Of a stretch of 64,000 nucleotides of DNA, positions 53,068 through 60,767 are shown one piece after another. Source of the stretch: Halorubrum sp. DM2. Its GTDB lineage: Archaea; Halobacteriota; Halobacteria; Halobacteriales; Haloferacaceae. The stretch is taken from positions 1,299,650 to 1,363,649 of the forward strand of contig NZ_LR594487.1 in assembly GCF_901686465.1 (NCBI RefSeq), written 5' to 3'. The notes under the pieces were generated by a model that saw only the letters and a list, made by a program, of their open reading frames with translations, was not told the origin of the DNA and made no database searches. The stretch's first letter is position 1. Each line of letters starts with the position of its first letter. A program made the translations under genes and the position numbers.

Positions 53068-53922
53068 ATGACTGATCTCGATCTCGACCCGACGCAGCTC
53101 GACCGCTACTCCCGACACGTCATCCTCGACGACGTCGGTCCCGAAGGCCAGAAGTCCCTGTTAGATGCCGAAGTACTCGTCCTCGGCGCCGGGGGACTCG
53201 GCGCACCGATCATCCAGTACCTCGCGGCCGCCGGCGTCGGAACGCTCGGTATCGCCGACGACGACGAGGTCGAGCTGTCGAACCTCCAACGACAGGTGAT
53301 CCACGGCGACGACGACGTGGGGCGCAAGAAGGTCGACTCCGCGGCGGAGTTCGTCGCCGACCTCAACCCCGATGTCGACGTCGAGAGACACGACCTCCGC
53401 GTCACGCCGGACAACATCGAGGAGCTGATCGAGGGGTACGACTTCGTCGTGGACGGAACGGACAACTTCGAGACGCGGTACCTCGTCAACGACGCCTGTA
53501 CGCTCGCCGGAATCCCGTTCTCGCACGGCTCGATCTTCCGGTTCGAGGGGCAAGTGACCACGTTCGCAGGCGACGACGACTCGCCGTGTTACCGCTGTCT
53601 GTTCCCCGAAGCGCCGCCCGCCGGGATGGTTCCGAACTGCGCGACCGCGGGCGTCCTCGGCGTCCTTCCGGGGACGGTCGGCTGTCTTCAAGCGACGGAG
53701 ACGGTGAAACACATCATGGGAAAAGGCGAAAGCCTGGACGGCTCCATGCTCTTCTTCGACGCGCTGGAGATGGACTTCGACAAGGTCGAGATCCCCAAAC
53801 AGGACGACTGCCCCGTCTGCGGCGACGACCCAGCCATCGAGTCGGTCCACGACGTCGAGTACACCGCCTCCTGTGCGATCGACGTCGGCGGCGACGAGCC
53901 CGAGATCGAAGCTGGCGACTGA
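53068..53922 (+). CDS. E1-like adenylyltransferase (MoeB/ThiF/UbaA family)
   Basis: The 284-residue protein activates the C terminus of a ubiquitin-fold carrier by adenylation. It has the nucleotide motif VLGAGGLGAPIIQYLAAAG, the SNLQRQV segment, zinc cysteines Cys174/Cys177 and Cys248/Cys251, and the crossover-loop cysteine Cys191 in VPNCATAGV that can take part in sulfur or thioester transfer. A C-terminal rhodanese domain, present in MoeZ, is absent; the separate rhodanese or TusA gene nearby could supply sulfur. It may serve the CysO-like carrier next to it and perhaps also SAMP proteins. A TATA-like GGCTTAACC about 29 bases upstream suggests a leaderless start. Confidence 0.88.
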   Translation: MTDLDLDPTQLDRYSRHVILDDVGPEGQKSLLDAEVLVLGAGGLGAPIIQYLAAAGVGTLGIADDDEVELSNLQRQVIHGDDDVGRKKVDSAAEFVADLNPDVDVERHDLRVTPDNIEELIEGYDFVVDGTDNFETRYLVNDACTLAGIPFSHGSIFRFEGQVTTFAGDDDSPCYRCLFPEAPPAGMVPNCATAGVLGVLPGTVGCLQATETVKHIMGKGESLDGSMLFFDALEMDFDKVEIPKQDDCPVCGDDPAIESVHDVEYTASCAIDVGGDEPEIEAGD

Positions 53923-53965
53923 GCTGCGCGCAGACGCTCGCCGACGCGGCACACGCGCCGGCCGG

Positions 53966-54394
53966 CTACCGTTCGCCGCTCACCGCGACTGACTCCTGCT
54001 CGAACGCCTCCGCCTCGTCACGCCAGCGCCACGAACCGACGAACGGGTAACCGTCGAGCGCACAGATGACGTACGAGTGGTCCGGCCACGTGGCGCGCGC
54101 GGCGTCCGTCTCGCTCGGGTGCGTCGGGCCGGTAGGGTGTGAGTGATAGAACCCGACCACGTCGAGCCCGTCGTCCTCGATCGCTTCGATCAGCTCGAAC
54201 TGCTCTTCGGGATCGATGAGGTACCGGATCTGTGGCGTTTCGGCGACGTTCTCCGCCGCGTACGTCTCCGTGACCACGCTCGTATCACCGTCGGTGCCGT
54301 GTTCACCGGCGAGGACGCCACAGATCTCCGCTTCACCGCCCTCGTACGCCCGGTACACGATGTCGTCGTACGCCGCCCGCGTGAGTTCGATCAC
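53966..54394 (-). CDS. JAMM/MPN-domain metalloprotease (Mec/QbsD-like)
   Basis: The 142-residue protein has a complete JAMM zinc site: Glu23, His84, His86, and Ser94/Asp97 in the pattern HSHPTGPTHPSETD. Relatives release SAMP from conjugates in haloarchaea (JAMM1), cut CysO-cysteine (Mec in mycobacteria) or trim carrier precursors (QbsD). Its place beside the E1-like enzyme and the GGR-ending carrier suggests it both trims the Arg and frees the cysteine formed on the carrier. The start is GTG 54394, with TATA-like GATTTATTCG about 25 bases upstream. Confidence 0.88.
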   Translation of the reverse strand: MIELTRAAYDDIVYRAYEGGEAEICGVLAGEHGTDGDTSVVTETYAAENVAETPQIRYLIDPEEQFELIEAIEDDGLDVVGFYHSHPTGPTHPSETDAARATWPDHSYVICALDGYPFVGSWRWRDEAEAFEQESVAVSGER

Positions 54395-54634
54395 GTCTCG
54401 AAGTACGCCGACGGGCGAATAAATCCGTTCTGACCGGCAACGAAAGCGGTGCGCTGCGGAGCTCGGCAGGTGCCGGGCTACGAGGGGAACTCACGGCGAA
54501 AAAAGTGTCCGCGCGTCGGGTCTGACCGGGGATGAACCGGTTTCGTCGGACACCGGAGCCCGCGGTCTCGGCGTCTCCGTGGCGTCCGCGTCTCTGTCAG
54601 CGATCCGGCCGAACCGCACGGCGAGCAGAACGGC

Positions 54635-54991
54635 TCAGAACGTGATGATCTCGTAATCGTCGTCGACGAGCGAGCGGATGCTCGGGTGCCCGTCGTACTC
54701 GTCGAGGGTGACGAGTCCGGCGTCGGCGACGGCGTCCTCAACGCCGAACGCGCCGGAACAGAAGTCACAGACCGCCGCGTCGTCGCGGACCGCCTGGTAG
54801 AGTTCGTGGTAGTCGCTGTCCTCGTCCTCCAGCTCGGGGATCCACTGGGTCCCCGCGCCGTCGAAGATGAGTTCGAGCTCGTCGCCCTCGGTCTCGGCGA
54901 ACTCCTTTGCCGCCTCCAGCGCGTTCGCGAGGCGACCGTAGTCGGAGTGCGATTCGTTGCCGGCGAGAATCACGATTGCTGCTTTTGCCAT
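54635..54991 (-). CDS. DsrE-family protein
   Basis: The 118-residue protein has the DsrE-like start AAIVILAGNESHSDYGRL and a central Cys pair in AVCDFCSGAFGVEDA, the usual sulfur-binding place. Its C terminus (YDGHPSIRSLVDDDYEI) is duplicated as the remnant at 45031-45129. It likely carries sulfur in the cytosol with the TusA/rhodanese set. ATG 54991 starts at the first strand. Confidence 0.8.
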   Translation of the reverse strand: MAKAAIVILAGNESHSDYGRLANALEAAKEFAETEGDELELIFDGAGTQWIPELEDEDSDYHELYQAVRDDAAVCDFCSGAFGVEDAVADAGLVTLDEYDGHPSIRSLVDDDYEIITF

Positions 54992-55108
54992 CGTGTTAGG
55001 ACACAGGCCCTGCTCGCAGATAACTCGTCCGCGGGTGTGTGTTCTGAACGCCGACTCGTCATGCGATGACGTGGCACGTATCTCTCGTCCCGTCACAGCA
55101 CCCGCGTG

Positions 55109-55633
55109 TCACGGACAATCGCTCGCGTCGAACGAGCGCGGGTCGGATCCCTGAGCAACTCGCCGGACTGCGGCGTCGTCGATGTCGACCACGGCGGCGA
55201 CCCCGCCGTACCCGTGTGTCTGGTCGTGGCCACGAACGACGACACAGGACACGTCGTCGGGAACCTCGACAGTCTCGGAGCGCGTGAACGGCTGCTCGGA
55301 GTGCGCGTGCAGCAGCTCTCGGCGACCGAGCCGCCTCCCGTCGAGCCGCTCGACCTGCCACCAGTTCGCGTACCCCTCCTCACCGTCGTCGTCGTGGTGG
55401 AGGCTCACGTCGAACGCGTACCCCTCGTCCGTCGCCTCGAACGCGACCTCAACGACGTTCGCTTCTTGGAGGTCGAGGTCCGTGTCGTCCGCTTCGTCGT
55501 CCGCCTCGTCCACTTCGCTGTCCGTATTGCCTGTCTCGCCGTCGCCGCCGACACACCCGGCCATCGGCGCGAGCGCGACTCCGGCGGCTCCGATGAGTAA
55601 TTCCCGACGGGAGGGGCTCGGATTCCGGGCCAT
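55109..55633 (-). CDS. Tat-exported lipoprotein of unknown function
   Basis: The 174-residue protein has a twin-arginine signal (SRRELLIG) and lipobox MAGC, then an acidic linker rich in Asp/Glu and a C-terminal domain of about 110 residues with probable beta strands (VEVAFEATDEGYAFDVSLHH, SCVVVRGHDQTHGYGG). Two His-rich places could bind metal. It lies 67 bases downstream of the flavin reductase gene on the same strand. No family is recognised. Confidence 0.65.
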   Translation of the reverse strand: MARNPSPSRRELLIGAAGVALAPMAGCVGGDGETGNTDSEVDEADDEADDTDLDLQEANVVEVAFEATDEGYAFDVSLHHDDDGEEGYANWWQVERLDGRRLGRRELLHAHSEQPFTRSETVEVPDDVSCVVVRGHDQTHGYGGVAAVVDIDDAAVRRVAQGSDPRSFDASDCP

Positions 55634-55700
55634 ACGTGTCGTTCGACGACGAACGTGAAAACGCCTCTCCCGCGCCGCGTCGACGGCGTCCGGCCGCCGA

Positions 55701-57161
55701 CTACCCGTGATGGTGGTGGTCGTGTCGGCTACCCCGAGAGAACTGCCCGGAGAACGCCCTGTCGACGACCTCCGAGAGCGCCGGGTGGATGTGGACCGCC
55801 TCGCGGATGTCCGCAACCGTCCCGGAGCCCGCCGTCATCGCGACGACGACCTCCTCGATCAGGTTCGACGCCTCGGGGCCGACGATGTGACAGCCGAGAA
55901 TTTCGCCGTCCAAGTCGATGAGCACCTTCACGAACCCGTCTGCGTGCATCGCGCTCCCGCGGGCCGTCTCGTCGTACGCGTACGTGTTCGTGGCGTACTC
56001 ACGGTCCGTACCGCGGAGGTCCTGCTCGCGCGCGCCGACACCGGCCACCTCGGGCGAGCCGAACACCGCGAACGGCATCGCCGAGTAGTCGACCGGCTTG
56101 AGCTCATCGCCGAGCAGATTCCGGACTACGGCCTTCGCCTCGTGGTTCGCGCTGTGTTTCAGCAGGTACTCGCCGACCACGTCGCCGAGCGCCCACACGC
56201 CCTCAGCGTCGGTCCGCAGGTACTCGTCGGTCTCGACGAACCCGCGCTCGTCGGTCTCGACGCCGGTCGCGTCGAGGTTCAGCATGTCCGTGTTCGGCCG
56301 ACGCCCAGCGGCGACGAGCAGTTCGTCGCTGGCGACAGTCACGTCTTCGGCGTCCTCTGGCGCGCCGACCGTCTCGTCCCCCGCGCGGACGGTGTCGGCC
56401 TCGGGGTACGGCCGGGCCTCGACGGCCACCCCGTCGCCGTCCTCGTCGACTGCGACCGCCTCGTAGCCGGTGTACACGTCAAGGCGGTCGGCGTAGCGGT
56501 CGGTGACAGCCTCGCCGACCTCCGCGTCGGCCTCGGGGAGCAGGTGCTCGCGGCGGCCGACGATCGTCACGTCGCTGCCGAACGTCTCGAAGAAGTGGCC
56601 GAGTTCGGCCGCGATGTACCCGCCGCCGACGATCACGAGGTGGTCCGGCGCCGTCTCTAAGCGGAGCGCCTCCGTGCTCGTGAGGTAGTCCACCTCGTCG
56701 ATCCCGTCGATCGGCGGGATCGACGGGCGCGTGCCAGTGGCGACGAGGACGGTGTCCGCGCGCAATGTGGCGCCCTCGTCGTCGCCGTCGACGACCTCGA
56801 CGGTCCGGTCGTCGACGAACCGGCCCGTCCCCGAGAACAGGTCATGGGCGTCCGACGACTCCAGGCCCCGTCGGATCGACTCGGAGTTCCCGGCGACGTC
56901 GTCGGTGACCTTCTCGACGATCTCCGCGAAGTCCACGTCCCTGACCTCGGCGTCGATTTCGAACTCGCCGGCCCGCTTGACCGTCTCCAGCACGTCGGCG
57001 TGATACAGCAGCTGTTTCGACGGGATACAGCCGCGGTTGAGACACGTCCCGCCGAGCCGCCCCTCCTCGACGACGGCGACCGAGTTCCCGCGGCCGGCCA
57101 TCGCGTTCGCCACGTCCAGCCCTGATCCCGATCCGATCACGAGGAAATCGAACTCCTGCAT
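55701..57161 (-). CDS. Lipoamide dehydrogenase/mycothione reductase-like flavin disulfide reductase with His tail
   Basis: The 486-residue protein is a class I disulfide reductase with redox Cys40/Cys45 in GGTCLNRGCIPSK, NAD(P) motif IVGGGYIAAELG, GDVVGEYLLKH and C-terminal HIHPALSEV. Its FAD motif IGSGSGLDVAN resembles that of mycothione and haloarchaeal thiol reductases. The end is HDHHHHG, a likely metal-binding tail not found in the family core. The C-terminal Cys pair of MerA is missing, so it is not a mercuric reductase. Substrate may be bis-gamma-glutamylcystine or another thiol. ATG 57161 starts at the Rossmann fold; an ATG at 57188 is possible. Confidence 0.85.
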   Translation of the reverse strand: MQEFDFLVIGSGSGLDVANAMAGRGNSVAVVEEGRLGGTCLNRGCIPSKQLLYHADVLETVKRAGEFEIDAEVRDVDFAEIVEKVTDDVAGNSESIRRGLESSDAHDLFSGTGRFVDDRTVEVVDGDDEGATLRADTVLVATGTRPSIPPIDGIDEVDYLTSTEALRLETAPDHLVIVGGGYIAAELGHFFETFGSDVTIVGRREHLLPEADAEVGEAVTDRYADRLDVYTGYEAVAVDEDGDGVAVEARPYPEADTVRAGDETVGAPEDAEDVTVASDELLVAAGRRPNTDMLNLDATGVETDERGFVETDEYLRTDAEGVWALGDVVGEYLLKHSANHEAKAVVRNLLGDELKPVDYSAMPFAVFGSPEVAGVGAREQDLRGTDREYATNTYAYDETARGSAMHADGFVKVLIDLDGEILGCHIVGPEASNLIEEVVVAMTAGSGTVADIREAVHIHPALSEVVDRAFSGQFSRGSRHDHHHHG

Positions 57162-57249
57162 GACTGGACCGACGGGACCCACGGTCATCAAGACCAGTCC
57201 GCCGTGGTGCGAGTCGCACACGACCGCGTCCCAGTCGGAACCGCCCGCA

Positions 57250-58182
57250 TCAGACGCCGAACGTCGTCGCGAGGACGATTCCGCCGACGACCCCGAAGAC
57301 GACGCCGAGCCCGCGTTCCATAAGACCGCTCGGGATGTGTCTGCCGACGCGAGCGCCGACCGTTCCGCCGACGATCACGCCCGGGATCGACCAGACGACC
57401 ACGTACCAGACCGGCGTCGCAGCGAGCGCGTGGACGGCGGCGCCGGCGACCGCCGCGATCGCCAGCACGAACACAGACGTGGCGACGGCGACGCGCGGCG
57501 GCATCCGGCATCGCGCCACGAGCTGCGTGGTCACGATTTCGGGGAGCCCGGCGCTTATCAATCCCGTGATCAGCCCGCCGAGGCCCGCGAGCGCGACGCC
57601 CGGCGGACGCCAGCAGGTCGGGTAGACGAACCGCTCACCGTCGGCGGCGTCGACGACGGTGGTGCCGCGCTCTGCGTTCTTTTGTTTGAGGAACTCGCCC
57701 TCCCTCTCTCCGGGTTCGGTCTCTTCCGGGGAGTCGGAGTACAGCAGGAACCCGCCGAGCGCGAACAGCCCGACTCCGAATCCACCGCGGAGGAGCGTGT
57801 CGGGGACGTAGTGGGCTGCGAACGATCCGATCACGATCGCCGGGAGCGCCCCGAGTAGCAGCCACTTTGCCGTCGCGTAGTCGACGACACCTTGCTTGAC
57901 GTAGGATCGAAGCCCGTTGCCCATTCCGAACACTTCCGTCATGAGGCCCGCGCCGACCGCTTGGGCGGGACTGAGCCCGACGACCAGCAGGAAGAACGGG
58001 CTGAAAAACAGCGCGCCCGAGACGCCGGCGGCGATGGCGACCAGCGCGAACAGCACCGACGCGGGAAACACCCACCAGTGGTCCAGAACGCGATCGACCG
58101 GCACCGCCGAGAGCGACGGGACCGGATCGAGTCCGGACGTCGCCGCGATCACCTCACTCGTCGCCACGATAGCCCCCGCCAT
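57250..58182 (-). CDS. TauE/SafE-family exporter (copy 2)
   Basis: The 310-residue membrane protein is a close paralogue of that at 31802-32809, with the same SGVSGALFFSPFF repeat, the same charged middle loop (EPGEREGEFLKQKN) and GGLITGLISAGLPEIVTT. It likely exports sulfite or a small organic sulfur acid. It is the third gene of an operon with a DUF6789-like protein and a small membrane protein; four and three bases separate the coding regions. Operator-like inverted repeats lie upstream of the first gene. Confidence 0.85.
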   Translation of the reverse strand: MAGAIVATSEVIAATSGLDPVPSLSAVPVDRVLDHWWVFPASVLFALVAIAAGVSGALFFSPFFLLVVGLSPAQAVGAGLMTEVFGMGNGLRSYVKQGVVDYATAKWLLLGALPAIVIGSFAAHYVPDTLLRGGFGVGLFALGGFLLYSDSPEETEPGEREGEFLKQKNAERGTTVVDAADGERFVYPTCWRPPGVALAGLGGLITGLISAGLPEIVTTQLVARCRMPPRVAVATSVFVLAIAAVAGAAVHALAATPVWYVVVWSIPGVIVGGTVGARVGRHIPSGLMERGLGVVFGVVGGIVLATTFGV

Positions 58183-58185
58183 CGT

Positions 58186-58479
58186 TCACTCCGGGTGGTG
58201 GGCGCCGTGCCCGACCCAGAGGAGCAGCAGGTTCGCCGCGATCGCGACCGGTAGCCAGCCGGCCGGCAGGATCAACGAAACGGGCTCCGCGGCCCCGACG
58301 ACGTACGCGGCCGGGAACGCGATCGCGGTCCAGAACGCGGCACGGCGGACGGTTGCCTCCGCTCCGCGACTGACTGCCGACCCGGCAGCTGCGGTACAGC
58401 TACGCACGGGCCGGTCGTCGCGCAGGCAGCGCGGTCGGTGCGCGTCGTCGGCCGTCTCGGTAGACGCATTCGCCTCCAC
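58186..58479 (-). CDS. Small membrane protein in the TauE operon
   Basis: The 97-residue product has a basic, Cys-containing N-terminal half (RPRCLRDDRPVRSCTAAAG) and two hydrophobic helices toward the C terminus (FWTAIAFPAAYVVGAAE, LPVAIAANLLLLWVGHG), ending in HGAHHPE. It stands between the DUF6789 gene and tauE with only three-base gaps, so it is surely co-transcribed. The first TauE locus has no such gene. Its function is unknown. Confidence 0.65.
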   Translation of the reverse strand: MEANASTETADDAHRPRCLRDDRPVRSCTAAAGSAVSRGAEATVRRAAFWTAIAFPAAYVVGAAEPVSLILPAGWLPVAIAANLLLLWVGHGAHHPE

Positions 58480-58482
58480 GGC

Positions 58483-58914
58483 TTACACCGGGAGTAGGGC
58501 GATCCCCGCACCGAGCACGACACCGTAGACGACGTGGAAGAAGCCGAACGCACCCATCGTCTTCGGGTTCGGCTCCATCGCGAGGATGATCCGCATCCAG
58601 AAGACCATCCCGCCGACCATCAGGACGAGCCCGAAGGCGAGCCCCCAGAGGACGCTTCCGACGAGGACGCCCGCGCCGACGTCGAGCCCGAGCGCAGTCG
58701 CGCCGAGGGCGAACGCGACCCCCGCCCCGATCCCGTACAGCATGTGGAGCAGCATGCCTTGTTTCATGTACGCTTCCGGCCCCTCGTCGCCGACGTACTT
58801 CGCCCAGAGGGCGGCGGTCGGCGGCGGCGAGTCGTCTCCCATTGTCATCATGAACATCGTCATGACGACAGTCGCGATCAGTCCAGCGATCAGTCCAGTG
58901 AATATGCTTACCAT
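58483..58914 (-). CDS. DUF6789-like membrane protein (copy 2)
   Basis: The 143-residue protein with about four transmembrane helices is a paralogue of that at 31264-31689: it shares MTMGDDSPPPTAALWAK and GGMVFWMRIILAMEPNPKT. It starts the TauE operon. A TATA-like TTTATTTG (minus strand, about 58975-58984) and three inverted repeats lie upstream. The joint occurrence of this family and TauE at two loci suggests that they work together. Confidence 0.72.
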   Translation of the reverse strand: MVSIFTGLIAGLIATVVMTMFMMTMGDDSPPPTAALWAKYVGDEGPEAYMKQGMLLHMLYGIGAGVAFALGATALGLDVGAGVLVGSVLWGLAFGLVLMVGGMVFWMRIILAMEPNPKTMGAFGFFHVVYGVVLGAGIALLPV

Positions 58915-58944
58915 GATATGTTCTCGCGCCGGCGTGCCGACGCA

Positions 58945-59032
58945 GGTTACCTCTAGTAACCTTGACGCGAGGATACCAAATAAAGTCGCGCGAACGGACG
59001 GGTAACCAAGTTACCGACTGGTTACGGTGACC
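58945..59032. promoter_or_regulatory. Cluster of three GGTTAC/GGTAAC inverted repeats upstream of the TauE operon
   Basis: Site one is GGTTAC-N5-GTAACC (58945-58961, perfect). Site two is GGTAACCAAGTTACC (59001-59015, perfect arms with N3). Site three is GGTTAC-G-GTGACC (59020-59032, one mismatch). A TATA-like box lies between sites one and two. The pattern suggests a repressor or activator that binds at several positions. Site three also touches the 3' end of the peroxiredoxin gene region. Confidence 0.6.
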
Positions 59033-59047
59033 GGCGAGCGGTCGGCC

Positions 59048-59563
59048 TCACAGGTACGACTTGCCGTCGGGAAGCGCACACTCGTCGCCGTGACAGCGCG
59101 CCGCTCGCTCAACGGCTTCGAGGTCCGCCTCGTCGTCGGGCTCCTCGCTCCGCCAAGCGTACTGAACGGTGCGGTCGGGATCGATCACGAAGACTGCCGA
59201 GCGCGCGACACCGCGGTGGTCCTCGATCTCGTCGACGCGCACGCCGTACGCCTCGGCGGCGCGCCCGTCGCTGTCTGCGAGCAGCGGGAAGTCGATCCGG
59301 TGTTTCTTGGCGAACGCGCGGTGGCTGTAGACCCCGTCGGTCGAGATCCCGAGGACAACCGTGTTCTCCAATAGCGACAGCGTCTCGCTGTCCCGCAACG
59401 TACACATCTGCGTCGTACACACGGGGTGGAAGTCAAACGGGTAGAACACGGCTACGACCGCCCACCCGTTGTCGGTGTACTCGGTCAGCGCGTGCGTGTC
59501 AATCCGACCGCCGCCCGCGCCGGGGAGTTCGAACGTCGGCGCTGTCTGTCCGGTCTGAAGCAT
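59048..59563 (-). CDS. Peroxiredoxin (BCP/AhpC type)
   Basis: The 171-residue protein has the peroxidatic Cys49 in FHPVCTTQMC and a likely resolving Cys54 five residues later, the atypical 2-Cys layout of BCP peroxiredoxins. It reduces peroxides with thioredoxin as donor. The C terminus has two more cysteines (ARCHGDECALP) that are unusual and may bind metal or act in resolution. ATG 59563 gives the normal N terminus; ATG 59590 is possible. It lies upstream of the TauE operon on the same strand. Confidence 0.88.
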   Translation of the reverse strand: MLQTGQTAPTFELPGAGGGRIDTHALTEYTDNGWAVVAVFYPFDFHPVCTTQMCTLRDSETLSLLENTVVLGISTDGVYSHRAFAKKHRIDFPLLADSDGRAAEAYGVRVDEIEDHRGVARSAVFVIDPDRTVQYAWRSEEPDDEADLEAVERAARCHGDECALPDGKSYL

Positions 59564-59733
59564 ACGTGAGACTCGGAGGTAAAACGACATGAACCTCGCC
59601 CGATCGTGCGAACACATTACACACATCGAGAACGGATCACCGTCTCGGTACCAGCGTCGACGGCTCCCGTCGTTCGTGTCCCCGTACCGCACGCCTTGCG
59701 GTGATTTATTAGCGGTCCTCCCGTCCCGCCGGT

Positions 59734-60519
59734 ATGACGCTCGCGCTCTCTGCTGGTCTGGTCGCGACGATCGTCGTTGTGGTCGCAGTCGCGGGCGCCG
59801 TCAACGGCGTCGCCGGGTTCGGATTCGCCGTCGTCGGGACGATGGTACTCGCCGCGACGCTCGATCCGGCGACCGCCGTCGCGTTCATGATCCTGCCGAT
59901 GTTCGCCGTGAACCTCTCGCTCGTCGGCGATCTCACCCGCAAGGAGCTCCGCACGTGCGGGACCCGGTTCGCGCCGCTGCTCGTCGCCGCGCTTGTCGGC
60001 ACCGTCGCGGGGATGGCCCTGCTCGACCGACTCCCCGAGGCCCCGGTGCGCGTGCTGCTCGGACTCGTCTCGCTCGGCTTCGTGGCGGCCGCTCAGCGTG
60101 CGGTGCCGCTTCCGGACCTGTCGAGCGTGAGCAATCGCGGGACCGCCGAAACGCCGCTCGTCATGGCCGTCGTCGGCGTCGTCTCCGGCGTCCTCTTCGG
60201 CGCGACGAACGTCGGCGTCCAGCTCGTCGCGTACGTCCGGAGCTTCGACCTCTCGCACGGGCTGTTCGTCGGGGTCGTGGCGCTGGTGTTCGTCGGGATC
60301 AACGGCCTCCGGGTCGTCGCCGCCGGCGCGCTCGGCTTCTACCCGGACGCAGCGTTTGCCCTCGCGTCCGTCGCCGCGGCTGTCCCGGCGGTCGTCGGCG
60401 TCGCCGTCGGGAAGCGGCTCCGCGACCGGGTGAGCGAACGGCTCCGCCGCGGCGTCGTCCTCGGCCTACTGACGGTAATCGGCGTCAGGCTCGTACTCGG
60501 CGGTGCCGGGGTCCTCTGA
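59734..60519 (+). CDS. TauE/SafE-family membrane protein (copy 3, divergent)
   Basis: The 261-residue protein has about eight hydrophobic helices and the family repeats NGVAGFGFAVVGTMVLA and SGVLFGATNVGVQLVAY. It is shorter than, and only distantly like, the other two TauE proteins in the window, as it lacks the charged middle loop. Substrate unknown; sulfite or another anion is the family's usual cargo. It is divergent from the peroxiredoxin gene. Confidence 0.82.
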   Translation: MTLALSAGLVATIVVVVAVAGAVNGVAGFGFAVVGTMVLAATLDPATAVAFMILPMFAVNLSLVGDLTRKELRTCGTRFAPLLVAALVGTVAGMALLDRLPEAPVRVLLGLVSLGFVAAAQRAVPLPDLSSVSNRGTAETPLVMAVVGVVSGVLFGATNVGVQLVAYVRSFDLSHGLFVGVVALVFVGINGLRVVAAGALGFYPDAAFALASVAAAVPAVVGVAVGKRLRDRVSERLRRGVVLGLLTVIGVRLVLGGAGVL

Positions 60520-60536
60520 CCGTCTCCGCCACCGAC

Positions 60537-60767
60537 TCACCGATTCAGCCGCCACCGAATCACGGCGGCCGCGACGAACACCGTCGCGAACGTGACGCCC
60601 CCTGAGATCAGCGCGCCGCGAGCGCTCGACGCGCCCGTGGTGAGGACGGTCGCGGAGGCGCCGCCGCCGGCGAGGACCGCACCGCCCGCGATCCCGCCGA
60701 CGCCGATACAACAGAGGCTCAGGAGGCCGACCACCGACAGCGAGCCCAGCAGGCCGTCGTCGCTCAT
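60537..60767 (-). CDS. Small membrane protein with a Cys-Cys motif
   Basis: The 76-residue protein has two hydrophobic helices. The first has vicinal cysteines in SLLSLCCIGVGGIAGG-like sequence, reminiscent of small metal-transport proteins such as MerT/MerC, in which a Cys pair lies in the first helix. Its start overlaps the DUF547 stop by four bases. No other transport gene is joined to it, so metal transport is only a suggestion. Confidence 0.6.
   Translation of the reverse strand: MSDDGLLGSLSVVGLLSLCCIGVGGIAGGAVLAGGGASATVLTTGASSARGALISGGVTFATVFVAAAVIRWRLNR

Noticed and set aside
55701-57161. Second mercuric reductase
   Set aside because: The C-terminal vicinal cysteines needed for mercury binding are absent, and the active-site sequence (GGTCLNRGC) fits lipoamide/thiol reductases better.
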